Positions 47,085-58,849 of a stretch of DNA of 64,000 bases are shown one piece after another; the stretch's first letter is position 1, and every line of letters begins with the position of its first letter. A program made the translations under genes and the position numbers. The notes under the pieces were generated by a model that did no database searches, had not been told where the DNA came from, and saw only the letters and a program-made list of their open reading frames with translations. Origin of the DNA: Molanna angustata (lineage: Eukaryota; Arthropoda; Insecta; Trichoptera; Molannidae); the NCBI GenBank assembly GCA_963576475.1, contig OY754980.1, forward strand, positions 29,743,563 through 29,807,562, read 5' to 3'.

Positions 47085-47185
47085 TAACAACCTTATACTA
47101 TAAGTATTTTACTACCTTATACTCTATTTATTTTACTACCTTATACTCTATTTATTTTACTATCTTATATTCCACTTATTTTTGA
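47085..47185 (+). repeat. Short tandem repeat, about 27 bp unit
   Basis: TTACTACCTTATACTCTATT plus TATTTTA recurs about four times. Confidence 0.8.
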
Positions 47186-47344
47186 TTTTTCAGCTTTGAA
47201 AATGCCTAAAATTTTGGTTTAATATTTAATTGCATTTTGAGTATTTAAAAAAATATCAGTAAATAAACGAAAAGGCTTTATTAAACAAAGATAAAAAAAA
47301 TCTCATCCTCAAAATGAATTTGTTGCTCTTTATAATAAGACTTT

Positions 47345-47490
47345 GTTGAGTGAAAGCCCTGTAGGTGCCCTGAGTTCTTGTAAAAAATCCCAACTTCGTC
47401 TCTATTGAGATGTTAAAAAGTTTGTCAATAAAAATAGCATTTGACTCCGGACAGGGAAAAAATCCAGTGTTTGCGTATATGAAATTAAAA
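47345..47490 (+). mobile_element. Repeat F, 3' part, copy F5
   Basis: From AAGCCCTGTAGGTGCCCTGA through CTTCGTCTCTATTGAGATG to the terminal block TTTGACTCCGGACAGGGAAA...GTTTGCGTATATG. Confidence 0.75.
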
Positions 47491-47494
47491 TAAC

Positions 47495-48005
47495 GAGTAG
47501 GTTGTGGCCAACGCTAAACTCCTCACTTACAAGTCACTCAAAAAAGTATTTAAATTTTGTGTGGAAAATTTTCAGCATTTTCATGAAATGAGTTTGTTAT
47601 GTTTTTTATTTAAATATGAAAACTTGATAATTATTCTATGCCATTTTGTGAAAGTGATGTGTCTTTTTACCAATTAGAAAATAAAATTTTCAAATTTCAA
47701 GTTTCCTGAGCTTGGGGTCACTTTAAAATATTTGGCGCTTAAACAAAATGAGAAGCACTATTCAGATATCGCTCAAAATCTAATTGGGTCTAAACGAGTA
47801 TTTTAAATACATGGAATCAGTAATTTTGTTTATGATAAAGTAAAATAAACACGCCGTACATAGCATACAGCACATAGTACACACACAGATAAATTGTGAT
47901 GAAACTTTTAGAATACAATCTCAGCATTATACTAGTAAGTTGATAATCTGCAATAAAAAATAGCCTTAAAAATTGCGAAATCATATATCCCCTTGGGTAA
48001 AAAAA
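47495..48005 (-). repeat. Dispersed repeat M, copy 2
   Basis: Reverse complement relative of 23640-24200, colinear along about 500 bp. It directly abuts repeat F copy F5. Confidence 0.7.
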
Positions 48006-48590
48006 AATATTCGATCATTGTTTACAAAAATAGCGTAATTGACAATTTGCTGAAGATATTTTTAGAACCCAACGTTGTTCCATTTTCTTCTTAATTACAT
48101 TTCATTATTTTTGACGTTCATTCATGAACATTTGGCAGGAATAGCTCAATACGGGAATAAATCAATTTTGTTTTGTAAACAAACCTCATCTATACATAAA
48201 CCTGTATATTTTTTTAGACTTTGTATATTCAGACTAACATGCAATGCACCTAAAAAATAAAAAAATACTATTTTTTAAACTGAAATATTTTAATGTACAG
48301 CTCATAAATGACTCATAACCGTTCCAATTTCTCATTCATTCATACCATCATTACCAAAATTTGGGGTAACCAACGATAGTGTTACTTTGCCTCTTGTATT
48401 TTTGATTTTCGGACTCTCTACCCTTTCATACCTTTTTAACATTTGTTATCAACACAATATTATTTTTTTAAAGTTATGTAGTTCTGAATAAATTGTGCCT
48501 CTTATAATAAACTGCCACCTCGCATAATTATTTATTTTTTTGAAATAAAATATAACAATAAATCAATTAACAAATACTTATATAGCATAC
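48006..48590. other. AT-rich spacer
   Basis: 48330-48375 has a TTCATTCATACCATCATTAC...GGGGTAACCAACGA fragment shared with 6455-6510. Otherwise nothing. Confidence 0.4.
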
Positions 48591-48599
48591 ACAAAATTT

Positions 48600-49500
48600 A
48601 TTTATTTATTTATTTATTTATTTAGTTATTTTCTTTGGGAAGCTACAGCTCATTTACTATTTAATGATACAGAATTATTTTTACATTGTTAGAGCCAAAA
48701 AAAGCATTCCATCAACATAATATAAAAAACAAATAATAGTTTACAAGCCAAAAATAATTCATGTACACACATTCATACACACCCTCACACACACCCTCAT
48801 ACACACCGTCACACACACACACACATACATACATATTATATAAGTACACATATACAACAACTAGGAAAGGGAAGAGAAATGAGAGAAGAGAGACTAGGAG
48901 GACAGGACAGAGGGATATTGGTTGCGCATCACCTTCAGAACATCATGTCTAAATCTGTAATATTTCGCGTTGAATATGTCTATCTCAGCTGAGAATGTGT
49001 TGTTATATTGGCTGCATATGCGTGTAATTGTTGAATTTTTCCTGATATTCGTTCTACTTGTTGGAATATGAAGTAATTGAGGTTTACGAACCATTCTACC
49101 TGGAACATGGATACCTACTAGGTTGACAAGTTCAGGCGAGTCTATGGCATTGTTCAAAATTTTATGCAGAAGCGATTGGTCGTGTAAGACTCTCCTACAT
49201 TCAAGCGTATCAAAACTATGATATTTAAGTGACTGTTGATAACTATTGAAGTTAAGGTGAAATTTATGATTTATATAGTTTATGAATTTTTGCTTAACTT
49301 TCTCGATTCTTGTGATGTGTACTGCGTAGAAAGGAGACCAAATTTGAGTACAGAATTCTAGCTGAGGGCGTATGTATGTAGTGTATAAAGTGTATAAGGT
49401 TTTAATGTTACTGAATGGCCGGCATGTGCGAATAATAAATCCTAACATCTTATTTGCTTTACTTATAATATTATCAATATTATTTATGTAATTTAATTTT
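48600..49500 (-). pseudogene. CR1/Jockey-group LINE, 3' part (RT tail and 3' UTR)
   Basis: On the minus strand an open frame from about 49497 to the stop at 48896-48894 (about 200 codons) reads ANKMLGFIIRTCRPF, LYTLYTTYIRPQLEFCTQIW and SPFYAVHITRIEKVKQKFI, then ECRRVLHDQSLLHKIL. This is the segment just after the RT catalytic domain in CR1/Jockey LINEs (LGF..R....F..I..L..LY..YVRP.LEYC.QVWSP....I..IE..Q..F). The RT catalytic motifs are missing (5' truncation near 49500). The frame has no internal stop, so this is a fairly young copy. A 3' UTR with TTTATTTA repeats follows. Confidence 0.8.
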
Positions 49501-50552
49501 GTTTATATTACCCCCCAAAAAGAGTTTGTACTCGTGCTTTGCGGGGGATTCTTATATACTAATAATATACACAACATCAAAAGAAAAAAAGTACAGATTA
49601 AACATGCAATTAAAATATTCAATAAGAAAATGAAGAAGTTATAAAACATAAAGAGACTTAACAGCGTTTTTATAATTTTCAAAATCAGTTGTACTTCATT
49701 TATATTTACCGTTCAGCCCATTAAACCATTTAACACCTTGGTATGTATAATATGGTCTTTGAAAAAGGTAGTTTTGAGAGAGAGACGAAGAAGTATCTCG
49801 TCGATAAATCATTTTATACAACTGAAGAAATGCTAAATGAAAGAGATTTCAATTAGCATGGAGTATTTTGTCTTTGTTTGTTAACAATAATTTGTTTTTT
49901 TTTTAATAAATATAAATATAAATATAATAACGACTCTATAACAATACAATAATGCTATACTACTATACTATAGCATAATGCTAGCTTAAACTGCGCTTAG
50001 GCTATCAAATTTCATGCTCGTTGTGGATAAGAACTATGATTAAATATAATTAAATTGATACATGTAAATTCATTTCTTTATTTAATTACACTTTATGAAT
50101 AGCTTGTATATATAGCTGAACTACTACGCTGATTCTGAGTGTTTATATTTTTTTAAATACATATGTATTCATGTGTTATGTTGATGAATAATTTAATGAA
50201 TTTTATTATTTTTAATATAAAGTGCACAAAAGCGGTTATTGCCATAAGGTACATATTGTCTTCCAGCCAACCCGAGCAACTTGAAGATATTGAAGTTGTT
50301 TTTTATTCGTTATTTTGTAAAAGGGACACTAACTATTTTGCGGACTTTATTATTAGCTAAACGTTCATGAGTTGGTTGGAAATGATTTCCTCGTGGCAAT
50401 TAACTAGTGTTTGTAGGTATATGTGAAATATGGAATAAATATGTTTAAAACAAAGGATAAATATACCTACATTAAAAATATAACAAATATATGTTTTTGT
50501 ATATGAAATATAGAATAATAATATATATGAAATATAGAATTAATAAATATTG
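49501..50552. other. AT-rich spacer with tail fragments
   Basis: GGTTATTGCCATAAGG...CAACCCGAGCAAC at 50234-50271 (inverted) and GTTGGTTGGAAATGATTTCC at 50373 are decayed LINE-tail motifs. Nothing else. Confidence 0.4.
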
Positions 50553-51350
50553 GCCTTTATGGCTCGGTTGTTTAGGTATCTGACTGCTGATTCTGCGAGC
50601 CCTGTTCTACTGGTTGGTATGAATCTAGTTTGTTTGAAAGTCTGCTGGTGAGGATTTTTGTAAATAGTTTATATAGGTGTGATAATAAGCTGATGGGTCT
50701 ATAGTTCTCAAAGCGTTTTTGATTTCCTTTTTTATGTAATAATGTAATATTCGCATTGTTCCATTCATCTGGTATTTTACATTCTTCCAGACATATATTT
50801 AGAAGTTGCAGTACCACTTTCTGAAGTGCATCTCCTCCATACTTATTGGTCTCTATTATAATATTATCAGGACCAGGGGCTTTTGAATTTTTCATCTGTT
50901 TAATAGCATGCTTCATTTCTTCCATAGATATGTCAGGAATGTCCTTTGAGCCAACATTAATTATTCTGCGGTTATTTTCTATGGTTTTATCATATGTAGG
51001 TTTTACTCGTGAGTTGTACAATGATTCATAGATTTTTTTTGCTATATCTAATATTTCGTCTTTGTTATTGCTCTCGGTGCCATCTTCTTTGTACAAAGTT
51101 AAGATTTGGTTTTTTGCCATTTGATAATTTCTTTTGCAAAATTTTTGTTTCTCCGTTTTTGGAAGCCATGCTCAGTTCTGCCAAGGGGCTCGGGTTCGAT
51201 TCCCGGTGGAGACACAGTTATTAATTGTGTTTTCAGTCTGGATCTGTGAGACGAAAAATATCGTCTCCAGAATGTGGCAACTTGTTATTGGTTGCGTGTT
51301 AAATAATTATTTTACATAGCACCTGTGAGTTTCCCGAGAAGCTACATAAA
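50553..51350 (+). repeat. SINE family B split by an RTE fragment
   Basis: The head GGCCTTTATGGCTCGGTTG and TCTGACTGCTGATTCTGCG lies at 50553-50599. The remainder, TTCTGCCAAGGGGCTCGGG then TTCGATTCCCGGTGGAGAC and the CTGGATCTGTGAGACGA body, resumes at about 51155 and runs to the A-rich tail near 51350. The shared TTCTGC may be a target duplication. Confidence 0.65.
50600..51149 (-). pseudogene. RTE-type LINE reverse transcriptase fragment
   Basis: The minus-strand frame (stop at 50572, 182 codons from 51120) reads SMEEMKHAIKQMKNSKAPGP then DNIIIE, CLEECKIPDEWNNANITLLH, KKGNQKRFENYRPISLLSHL and NKLDSYQPVEQ. These are RT motifs 0-2 of the RTE clade (A..-.K..KAPG.D.I, LLHKKG....ENYRPISLL). The frame then leaves RT sequence exactly at the SINE boundary, where A-G-F-R would be expected. 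The catalytic F/YADD motif is absent. Both ends are lost, so it is an internal fragment. Confidence 0.85.
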
Positions 51351-51529
51351 ATAAAATAAATATAATATGTAAAGTTATATAAAATATATAGTTTTTTATA
51401 TAGTATAAAATATAAAATAAATATATATTTTTGTGTATACAAACATAAAAAAATAAAACAAAATATATGAATATGGAAAGGAAGAATATAAAGTTCTATG
51501 TTAAATTATACTTAACACAGTTTGTCTGC

Positions 51530-51750
51530 CTTCGTGGCTCAGTTGCATAGATATTTTTCTGTTTCTGAGCAAAAGTTACCGGGTAAGATTCCTGGTGGAA
51601 ACACTGTTTTTCCACTGTGATTTCAGTCTAGATCTACGAGACGTTTTGTATCACAAATCTCCAGAATGTGGCAACTTGTAATTAAAAGCGTGTTAAATTA
51701 ATATTTGATAATTACCTGGTAGTTATCCAAAATAAAATAAATAAATAAAA
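51530..51750 (+). repeat. tRNA-derived SINE family B, full copy
   Basis: GCCTTCGTGGCTCAGTTGC head, CGGGTAAGATTCCTGG (degenerate B box), body AGTCTAGATCTACGAGACG and CAACTTGTAATTAAAAGCGTG, and an AAATAAAATAAATAAAT tail. Confidence 0.75.
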
Positions 51751-52617
51751 AAATATAAATATGAATTCGAAACTCGCTGTTGTTTGGATTAAGCAGTTAA
51801 CAAAAGCTTGTGTGTACGCCGATACATGCAAAAGCATGACGTATATGACTCATAGTTAACCTAAACATTTGACGATTAGAAATATAGTGTTGAAATATTT
51901 TCATATTTTGCGGTCATAGTGGTGGAGATAAAAAATAATCATTCTTTTATTAAAAAAAATCATTCATATTTTTTTACTGTACATAGATATAAGACACATC
52001 CAACAGAATAGTTATTGTTAATATACCATTGATAAAAAACGTACCCTTAAATTATTTAAAAGCATTTAATCAAATTAATGATTTAAATTATTCATATTGT
52101 TTTATTGATAGAAATCAATAAATAATCGTAGATAGTAGAAATCCAATAGAAAATTTATTGTATATTTCCCATAAAAAAATTACTTCAATTCTTTAAAAAT
52201 CATTTGATTAAATTAACCACGTTTTTTCCGTTATGTTAATTTTTTTCCCGCTTGACAATTCAAAATGAGCCTCCTGAAATTAAAAGCTAAACACTAATAA
52301 TAGCAAAAATATTTACCTTTATGAAATAAATAATCAGTTACTGCTTTCACTTGCCAAAAATCACTTTAAATCATGGTTTAATTGATCATAGTGCAAAACT
52401 TCTTGTGTGCGAGAATTTACAATGAAAATAAAAACTTTTCAAAAGAATTCTTTTTCTTGTTCCGACCCGAAAATAAACCGATTCATAACCCCTGCGAACG
52501 CGCGGAAAAATATCGAATTTGCAAAGTATCAATTGAATTTATTGTGTTGTATTTGTTTTTAAAATAAGCGGCTGTTTTTATTTGAATTATTTTTGTGATG
52601 TTTTCGATACCCGCAGG
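51751..52617. other. AT-rich spacer; possible intron
   Basis: No repeats recognised. It ends in a polypyrimidine-like stretch and CCCGCAG, a plausible 3' splice site for the following GC-rich stretch. Confidence 0.35.
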
Positions 52618-52845
52618 GTTATCCCGGCAACGGCCGATTCCAAACTAAATTGGCATGTCACTAGATCTATCCCAGTTTGGACGTCTTCTCTCGGCTCGGA
52701 GCCGTTCGGCAAACGTCGGGACGAATCGAGAACAGCCCCGCCTCTACGCCGCGTCGCCGGCTGGCTACGAAGAACCTACGACAAAATGTACAGGGTTGAG
52801 CCGATATTATACGGAGCTTTGCACGATTTATTATACAGACGCTGA
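52618..52845 (+). CDS. Candidate host exon (hypothetical)
   Basis: A GC-rich island (about 52605-52850) in very AT-rich surroundings begins right after CGATACCCGCAG, a possible splice acceptor. In one frame it is open to a stop at 52843-52845: VIPATADSKLNWHVTRSIP, then VWTSSLGSEPFGKRRDESR, later RRVAGWLRRTYDKMYR, ending LLYRR. The frame extends upstream to an ATG at 52582, but codons before 52618 look intronic. PFGKRR would be an amidation plus dibasic cleavage site if the protein were secreted, but I see no signal peptide in this exon and do not recognise the family. A second frame is also open (from 52655), so coding status is uncertain. Confidence 0.35.
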   Translation, partial: VIPATADSKLNWHVTRSIPVWTSSLGSEPFGKRRDESRTAPPLRRVAGWLRRTYDKMYRVEPILYGALHDLLYRR

Positions 52846-53639
52846 AAAGATTAAATTACGGAACCTTTATATATTTTTTAAAATGGAATTTTGTGTTCAT
52901 ATTATAAAACATAAAAATACAAATAAAAATGTTTTGAAACGTGCATTGAGTATATATATAACTAATACATACCTATAAAATTTTATGAAAAATGGGTTAT
53001 GTGCAAATAAAATGGTTACAATAAAACAAATGCAAATATCATAACATAAATGACAACAACGGGTGTGCATATTATGGTAGAAATAATATTAGAATAATAA
53101 CATATCAAAATTTACTGTATCGGTTTATACTTTTGTGTTTAAGATATTAGTAACTATGTAATATTGTAATTTGCTGTTTTGTGATGTCTGGTGTCCGTTC
53201 TAATATTTTTTAGAAAAGACAAAATAACAATGTAAAACTGCTAGCCCTAGAACAGGGTTACCTAGTTGGGCAGCAGTAATCTTCATAAAAGTCTTTTTTA
53301 TAAAGGTGTGAAAAATAAATAAATAAAAAAATAAGTAAGTTTTGTAATGTAATCTTTGATTTCAAAAATGAATTATTCCTGTCTGTTGTGGCTCCTGAAA
53401 AGGGTACTCGACATACAGACTATGTCCACGGGCTTAATCCTTACCAAATTATTGTATGAATGAGGTAAGCCATCGGTACAGTGGAGAATTTGAAGCGGCG
53501 TTTGTACTTTTTTTATCCAATAAAAAAGTTGATGTGTGTTTGGTATGTTAAAATTAATAATTAAAAAAAAGGCCCGTACAGTTAATATTGGAGTTCATTA
53601 TGTCTTAAACGAAATCAGACGATTTCCTTCACCTTGTCT
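52846..53639. other. AT-rich spacer
   Basis: Nothing recognised. It could hold a 3' UTR if 52618-52845 is a terminal exon. Confidence 0.35.
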
Positions 53640-53935
53640 GTAAAATCTGCCACTCATGCCATATCGCTTGATAACTTTCACAACCTCGTATCTCAAAATG
53701 CTGCATTCTCATATCCATAAATAAACAATGTTTTTAAAGGCTTAAAGAAATAAAAAAAAATGCAATTAATGAATTACTTAGATGCATCATTGAATGAACT
53801 TTCAATCCACATTAACAGAAAAATAAAAAATAAATTGTTTAGAGAAAGTTATGAAGGTTTTAATGTCTCCTGTAAAATGATACTTTTTGAGATACGAGAT
53901 TGTGAAAGTTATCCAGCGATATGCCACATCATGTT
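53640..53935. repeat. Inverted repeat, about 45-bp arms
   Basis: CCATATCGCTTGATAACTTT...CTCGTATCTCAAAA (53658-53697) and TTTTGAGATACGAG...AAGTTATCCAGCGATATG (53886-53924) pair with few mismatches around a loop of about 190 bp. Confidence 0.75.
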
Positions 53936-54059
53936 TAATTTTTATTTTATTTTAAAATATGAAGGTGTTAACTCAGACTTGAAATAGCGTAAAGGCATCT
54001 TATGTGATTAATTTTTTCCTGTTTTGAAGAGAAATATACCTACTATCTTTCAAACATTT

Positions 54060-54451
54060 ATCTTCAAAAAAAAAATCATAAAAAAAATCTATAAAAAATA
54101 TTAACATTGTAGAAGTACATCTCAAACTTTTTTTAACAATTTTTATAAAAATAGAATTTAATGACGACATCGTTACATACAATTTGAAATGCAGTATACA
54201 CTACACAATACCTCACTCAATAGTTTGATACCTACTTAATCTCCAAATATACATACAAACCATCATGCTGTTTTATGGTTCTGGATAGGAAAAATAACTG
54301 ACCTTCATACTATCCCATCCTGACATACATACCTAATACCTACATGTTTTATATAGAAAACAAAATATATGTGTTTAAGTTTTGTATGTATTCTTCAATT
54401 ATACATACTATCGTCATCGACAATTGGATCCCACGTGTTACATGCAATTAG
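54060..54451 (+). mobile_element. HINE/Helentron-like element, 3' part, copy H9
   Basis: It starts within the element near TCATAAAAAAAATC, runs through GACGACATCGTTACATACAA and CATGCTGTTTTATGGTTCTG, and ends CACGTGTTACATGCAATTAG, a mutated version of the CAACTAG end. 5'-truncated. Confidence 0.7.
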
Positions 54452-55029
54452 TCGTAGAAAATGCGCTTATAAAAAGACGAACGTATCATATTTTTATCTC
54501 AACCTCCCCTAACACCAGAGTTCGACGGGTACGTTCCGTACGATGCCGATTGTGATGGTGTTAAAGGGTCTGAAGCTTCTCTTTACCAGAGTGAAAGCAA
54601 TCTTGTGTAGAGGAGATATTTAAAAACAAAATGCACAAAATATTATGTAGGTATACATAATTATTATCTATACAAAAAGAAGTTAATATAATTTACATAT
54701 CAGTCAAATTTAATAAGTTTATTCAATTCATTTTATTCAGACGCCAGTCTCAAATCTGTTTCAAGTTGATTGAACCACACAACCACATTGTAGGTGTAGT
54801 AGTGCTGTGCAAAACTTGTATGTGTTTACGTGGTACACAATCGACCCACTATATCACTCGCCACACGCGCAAAGAAATGGTGCGACCTTCCTATGTCTTT
54901 GCGTATTTGAATTAGCACATTTGTTTATAAATATTTTTAAAAGACAGCACCTGAAAATCACGAAATAGTGTAAACTCTTTAAAAGAATTGGACAGAATAA
55001 ATATGGCGGCTTACTATGATCGCGGTTAC
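54452..55029. other. Spacer, nothing recognised
   Basis: No supportable feature. Confidence 0.35.
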
Positions 55030-55200
55030 TGTGTGAATGGGCCTCTAAAGTGGAATAAATACCCCTTGACATACGTGGTGCTCAGAGCATTGACACCTTT
55101 AGTAGACTTCTTAAGACTGCCTTGTTTCGTAGAACTAAAAAATAAGCTATAGTGCCCTTGGAATGATATTATATCACTAGGTGCCTTATAAATTATATTT
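55030..55200 (+). pseudogene. L2/CR1-group LINE 3' relic
   Basis: CCTCTAAAGTGGAATAAATA then, after a frame change, SIDTFSRLLKTALFRRTK and a stop. This is the LWN.LP...SI..F...LKT.LFR end of L2/CR1-type proteins, as at 11570-11790. A short 3' sequence follows. Confidence 0.6.
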
Positions 55201-55220
55201 ACAATCGATTATTTTTTTAA

Positions 55221-56420
55221 TTTTACATACGCAAACATGGGATTTTTTTCCCTGTCGGGAATCAAATACTTCTGTCGCAGTTCAGGGGTGACATCAGTGC
55301 GAAACACCGTCACCTATTATAAGGACTTTTTTGCCTTCATTTTTTACAAATAAACCAATTTCTCAATAGATGGCGTTACTAAATAGGTTTTCGTTACTTC
55401 ATAGATGACTATAGTAATAATGTCCTATTTTCAGGTGATCTGTTACTCATTATTCAAATATATAGAACTTTCAAAAAATCCATTGATAAGGGAACTCAAT
55501 AAGAAGGCATAATTGGTGAACGTTTCGCAAGCGCATAAAATGATCACGTAAACCAGACCATACACTGAACGACAGGTCGTAAGCCCGGAAGGTGCTTGAG
55601 TTCCTGATTCTTCTATAATCTTTGTCCTGTTCCTTGTATGTTTAAGGTATGATCCTATAATTTTGTTTTTCTCATTTGTTAAATATTGTATGTAAAACTT
55701 TAAAAATCACTTGATATGATGTCCGGTTATCTATCATTTACTGTTTTTTCACTGTTCTTAATATCATACAATGTTATTATATTCTACTGTACTGTTGGTT
55801 GTTGTTGTTTAGAAATAGAGAGAAGACGTGGCCTTGCCTGGGCAGCTTTTAGAAAATTATCATACATTCTGAAATCCCGTAAATACTCCCATTATTTGAA
55901 AAGAAGCTATTTGATGCATGTATTCTCCCAGTGCTTACTTATGGAATTGAAACATCGGTCCTAACAAAAAGAATAATGCACAAGCTGTTAGTGACACAGA
56001 GAGCTATGGAGAGAAAGTTGCTGGGTATTTCAATAAGGGACAGAATTCAGAATGTTATGATAAGACAAAGAACCAAAGTAGCCGATGTAGCGGAAAGGGT
56101 CGCTGGTCTTAAGTGGAGCTGGGCTGGGCATATTGTCAGATGCCAGGATTCACGATGGACCAAAAAGATCTTAGAATGGCGACCGAGAAAAAGCCGAAGA
56201 GGTGTCGGCAGACCCCAGGCAAGGTGGTCTGATGACATCAAGAAATGTGCCGGAGGGAGATGGATGCAGTGTGCCCAAGATAGGGAGTTGTGGAGGATCA
56301 AGGGGGAGGCCTATGTCCAAGAATGGATGAAAACAGGCTGAAGAAGAAGAAGAAGTACTGTTGGATATCCAAAAAAATAATAATGACAATATTCCAACTT
56401 CGTCTCTATTGAGATGTTAA
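55221..56420 (+). mobile_element. Repeat F, copy F6, split by an RTE fragment
   Basis: The left terminal block TACGCAAACATGGGATTTTT then CCCTGTCGGGAATCAAA (55227-55264) is the inverted version of the right-end block of other copies, so repeat F has terminal inverted repeats. The body runs to TTCTTCTATAAT at 55619, and resumes as ATTCCAACTTCGTCTCTATT at about 56391. The right terminal block is missing. Confidence 0.75.
55811..56350 (+). pseudogene. RTE-type LINE C-terminal fragment inside repeat F
   Basis: EIERRRGLAWAAFRKLSYIL, then (after a frame change near 55900) KLFDACILPVLTYGIETSVL, TQRAMERKLLGISIRD, RVAGLKWSWAGHIVR, RRGVGRPQARWSDDIKKCAG and WMQCAQDRELWR...YVQEWM. This is the textbook RTE C-terminus, ending with AGAAGAAGAAGAAG (56341-56354). 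From 55931 the frame is open to its natural stop at 56339-56341, so only one early frameshift is visible. RT catalytic motifs are absent. Confidence 0.85.
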
Positions 56421-56520
56421 AAAGTATATTAATACAGTGGATGCACTTCCTATACAAAGAACACTAAAATTCGTCTGATGCCATGCGCTCCACCCGTATG
56501 ATGCGGAATGTGGACGCTAA
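56421..56520 (-). repeat. Short dispersed repeat, as at 1041-1191
   Basis: GTGGATGCACTTCCTATACA, then ATTCGTCTGATGCCATGCGC and TGTGGACGCTAACC. The reverse complement shares the GCGCAT..CAGACG..ATTTTAG order with 1070-1110. Confidence 0.55.
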
Positions 56521-57002
56521 CCATTAAAGTTCCTTATTTTTATTATATTAACAATCCACAATTTTAATTAGTCTATAAACTTTCCACTCACGAAATAACC
56601 ACGATAGTAATTTGAATGTAAATATCTCGTTGTACTAGTTTGTAACACCCTGTGCACAATAAAGCGGATTAACTGAGCCGAATAAGCAAAGTATGACCAA
56701 GTTGTTAATTATACGGTAGGTAGGTAGAAGGTAGGCATGTCTCAATAATGTTTGTAAGGAATCTAATCTTCTTATTTGTAAGTCTACAGGATTCGACGTT
56801 TGCTAAGCCAATATCTAACATTTTTGTTCAATAATACCAGTTTGTGTTGCAAAAGGACGCGAATTAATTAAGTAACGTTTGAAATGCAACATCGAACCAA
56901 ACCTCACGAGGAGATAAGATACACATGTTTATTATTTTTTTTTTCGCTCATTCATAGACTGTTTTTCCCTTCACTGAGAAAAATACCCAGAAGAAAGTCG
57001 TG
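56521..57002. other. Spacer, nothing recognised
   Basis: No supportable feature. Confidence 0.35.
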
Positions 57003-58398
57003 GGCTGTGTTCAGATTCAACGCTCGACGTCGGGAGTAGAATGTACCTGAAGTTGCAGACTATGGCGTTTTTCACACCAATTTCACTGAACGCTTTCGAG
57101 CGGCATTTCAATAATCATTTATCATACATGTCTCTTTTAAGGTTATATTTTCATCGAAAGACACTCTGACCTTTTATTGGAAATTGTTGAATGATATTTT
57201 TATAAATTAACCTCTTTGTAAATGCATATTGTTTACATAAATAATGACCACAACCGACATAATAGATACCACAGAAACAAATAGAAGTCATCGTTCCACA
57301 GATAAAATAGAAGTCAATAGTTACTATAACTGTCAGAGAGTTTTTCACCCGACAATTTTACCGAGCGTTTGGTGCGTACACTAGCGGCGGTACTAATAAC
57401 GAAAAAGTAGCGAGGTTTAACTATGGAATAGAGTGACTAAAACCTAACGGCCAAAAATCTTACTAATAACTAAGTTTTAAAACTTCTATTTTATTCCATG
57501 GTTTATATCACCATGGTAACGCTAAACCATCCGGTCCCCTAGTTTAGTGGTGGAATAGCAATAGTGAATTCGTGAGCTGTCAAAAGTCAAATAGACCGCG
57601 CATATTGTATTTTGTCATTTTTAAAGAAATACTTTTTTAATTATGGACAACAATCTGTTTGATTATTGAATCGGCGATTTTGAAAGATCGTTTCAAGGAA
57701 TTGAGCTGTGGAAAGTTTTTTGATGACGCAAAATTTATAAGTGTGTGTTCATAGGTGCGTTGTAATCCCTTTGTTGATTACGACGACATTAATTTTAGAA
57801 GAAAGTACAGATTTTCAATGGCAGGAGATCTCGTAGATTTATTTGGAAGAAGGCAAATAAATGAAGATATTTATTTTCCATTGCCAATTGTTTTAAAATA
57901 AATGTAATAACTTATGCTGTAATAAGTTAAATTATTGGGTATTCAACCAAAACGTGACGATACATAAACAGTAAACCATCAAAACCATGCAGTAAACAAA
58001 CAATGACAAACATAGAAATACGATGATTCTCGATAGATGACGGCTAATAAAGTCATAGAGAATGAACAAAAAATAGCATAAAGTAAAGAAAAAATCCGAA
58101 ATTCCCGTTAAATGGCTGCTTTCACATAAAATTCATTCCGTATTCCATGGTTTACTTAGTCCTTGTACATTTTTACATTATTAGTAAGAACCCACTAAAC
58201 CACGAATTAGTGCCTAATACGTGGTTTACGTAGTGCGAGGTTTAGTTGGCTAAAACGAGTTTTAACGAAAATGTTATTAGTACCGCTGTAGATGTTCAAT
58301 TTGAACGCCACAGAGCGTCTTTCGAGCGTCTGTTTCCGGTCATTATGAACGGTTTAGAGCGTCACTAAGTGCACTCGGCGTTCATTGTGAACGTAGCC
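57003..58398. mobile_element. Outer TIR element split by Harbinger-like copy 2
   Basis: The left end GGCTGTGTTCAGATTCAACG and the reverse complement of the right end, GGCTACGTTCACAATGAACG, are clearly related terminal inverted repeats. Removing 57387-58286 leaves an element of about 500 bp with repeated AACGCT/GAGCGT blocks. No clear target duplication. Confidence 0.6.
57387..58286 (+). mobile_element. Harbinger-like TIR element, copy 2
   Basis: The same GCGGTACTAATAAC ends as 20130-21050 in opposite orientation. 900 bp versus 921 bp. It carries the decayed HARBI1-like fragment (57638-57901) starting ATGGACAACAATCTG, with a stop soon after and the NPFVDYDDINFRRKYRFS segment at about 57765-57826. 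Confidence 0.85.
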
Positions 58399-58429
58399 AA
58401 GATATCAAATTTTGTAGACCTGCAATATT

Positions 58430-58545
58430 ATGAACACTTCCTTGCCGCCTGTATCAGTGGCAAGTTAATTGCCAAATGACGATTTCTTCCAACCAACCAA
58501 TGTAATAAATCGTCTAATGGGTATCGAACCCAGGACACCGACATA
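58430..58545 (-). repeat. SINE with LINE-like tail (family C-like)
   Basis: The minus strand has GGTATCGAACCC reversed to GGGTTCGATACCC (B-box region), then TTGGTTGGTTGGAAGAAATC and GCAATTAAC tail sequence. Confidence 0.5.
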
Positions 58546-58849
58546 ACGACATACAAAAATGATAAGTGCTTCATTTTTTTCTTTGTTTTGACTTAAACTT
58601 TTCTGGTGTGGTGTCTTTTGTGAGTTTTTGTTGAAATGATGTAGATTTATGTCTTTTTTTCAGCGCCGACCGACTTACTTATTTATTAATTTATTAGTAA
58701 AAACGTATTTTTCAATTGTACATAGTATATTATACATTCAGTTATTACATATTAGGTATTTAAAAAGTAAAATTTAAGAGATCAGAGATCTATATATTCA
58801 AAAAATTATAATGAAATCGCAAAAAAAACAACAATGAATTATATAAATA
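58546..58849. other. Spacer, nothing recognised
   Basis: No supportable feature. Confidence 0.35.
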
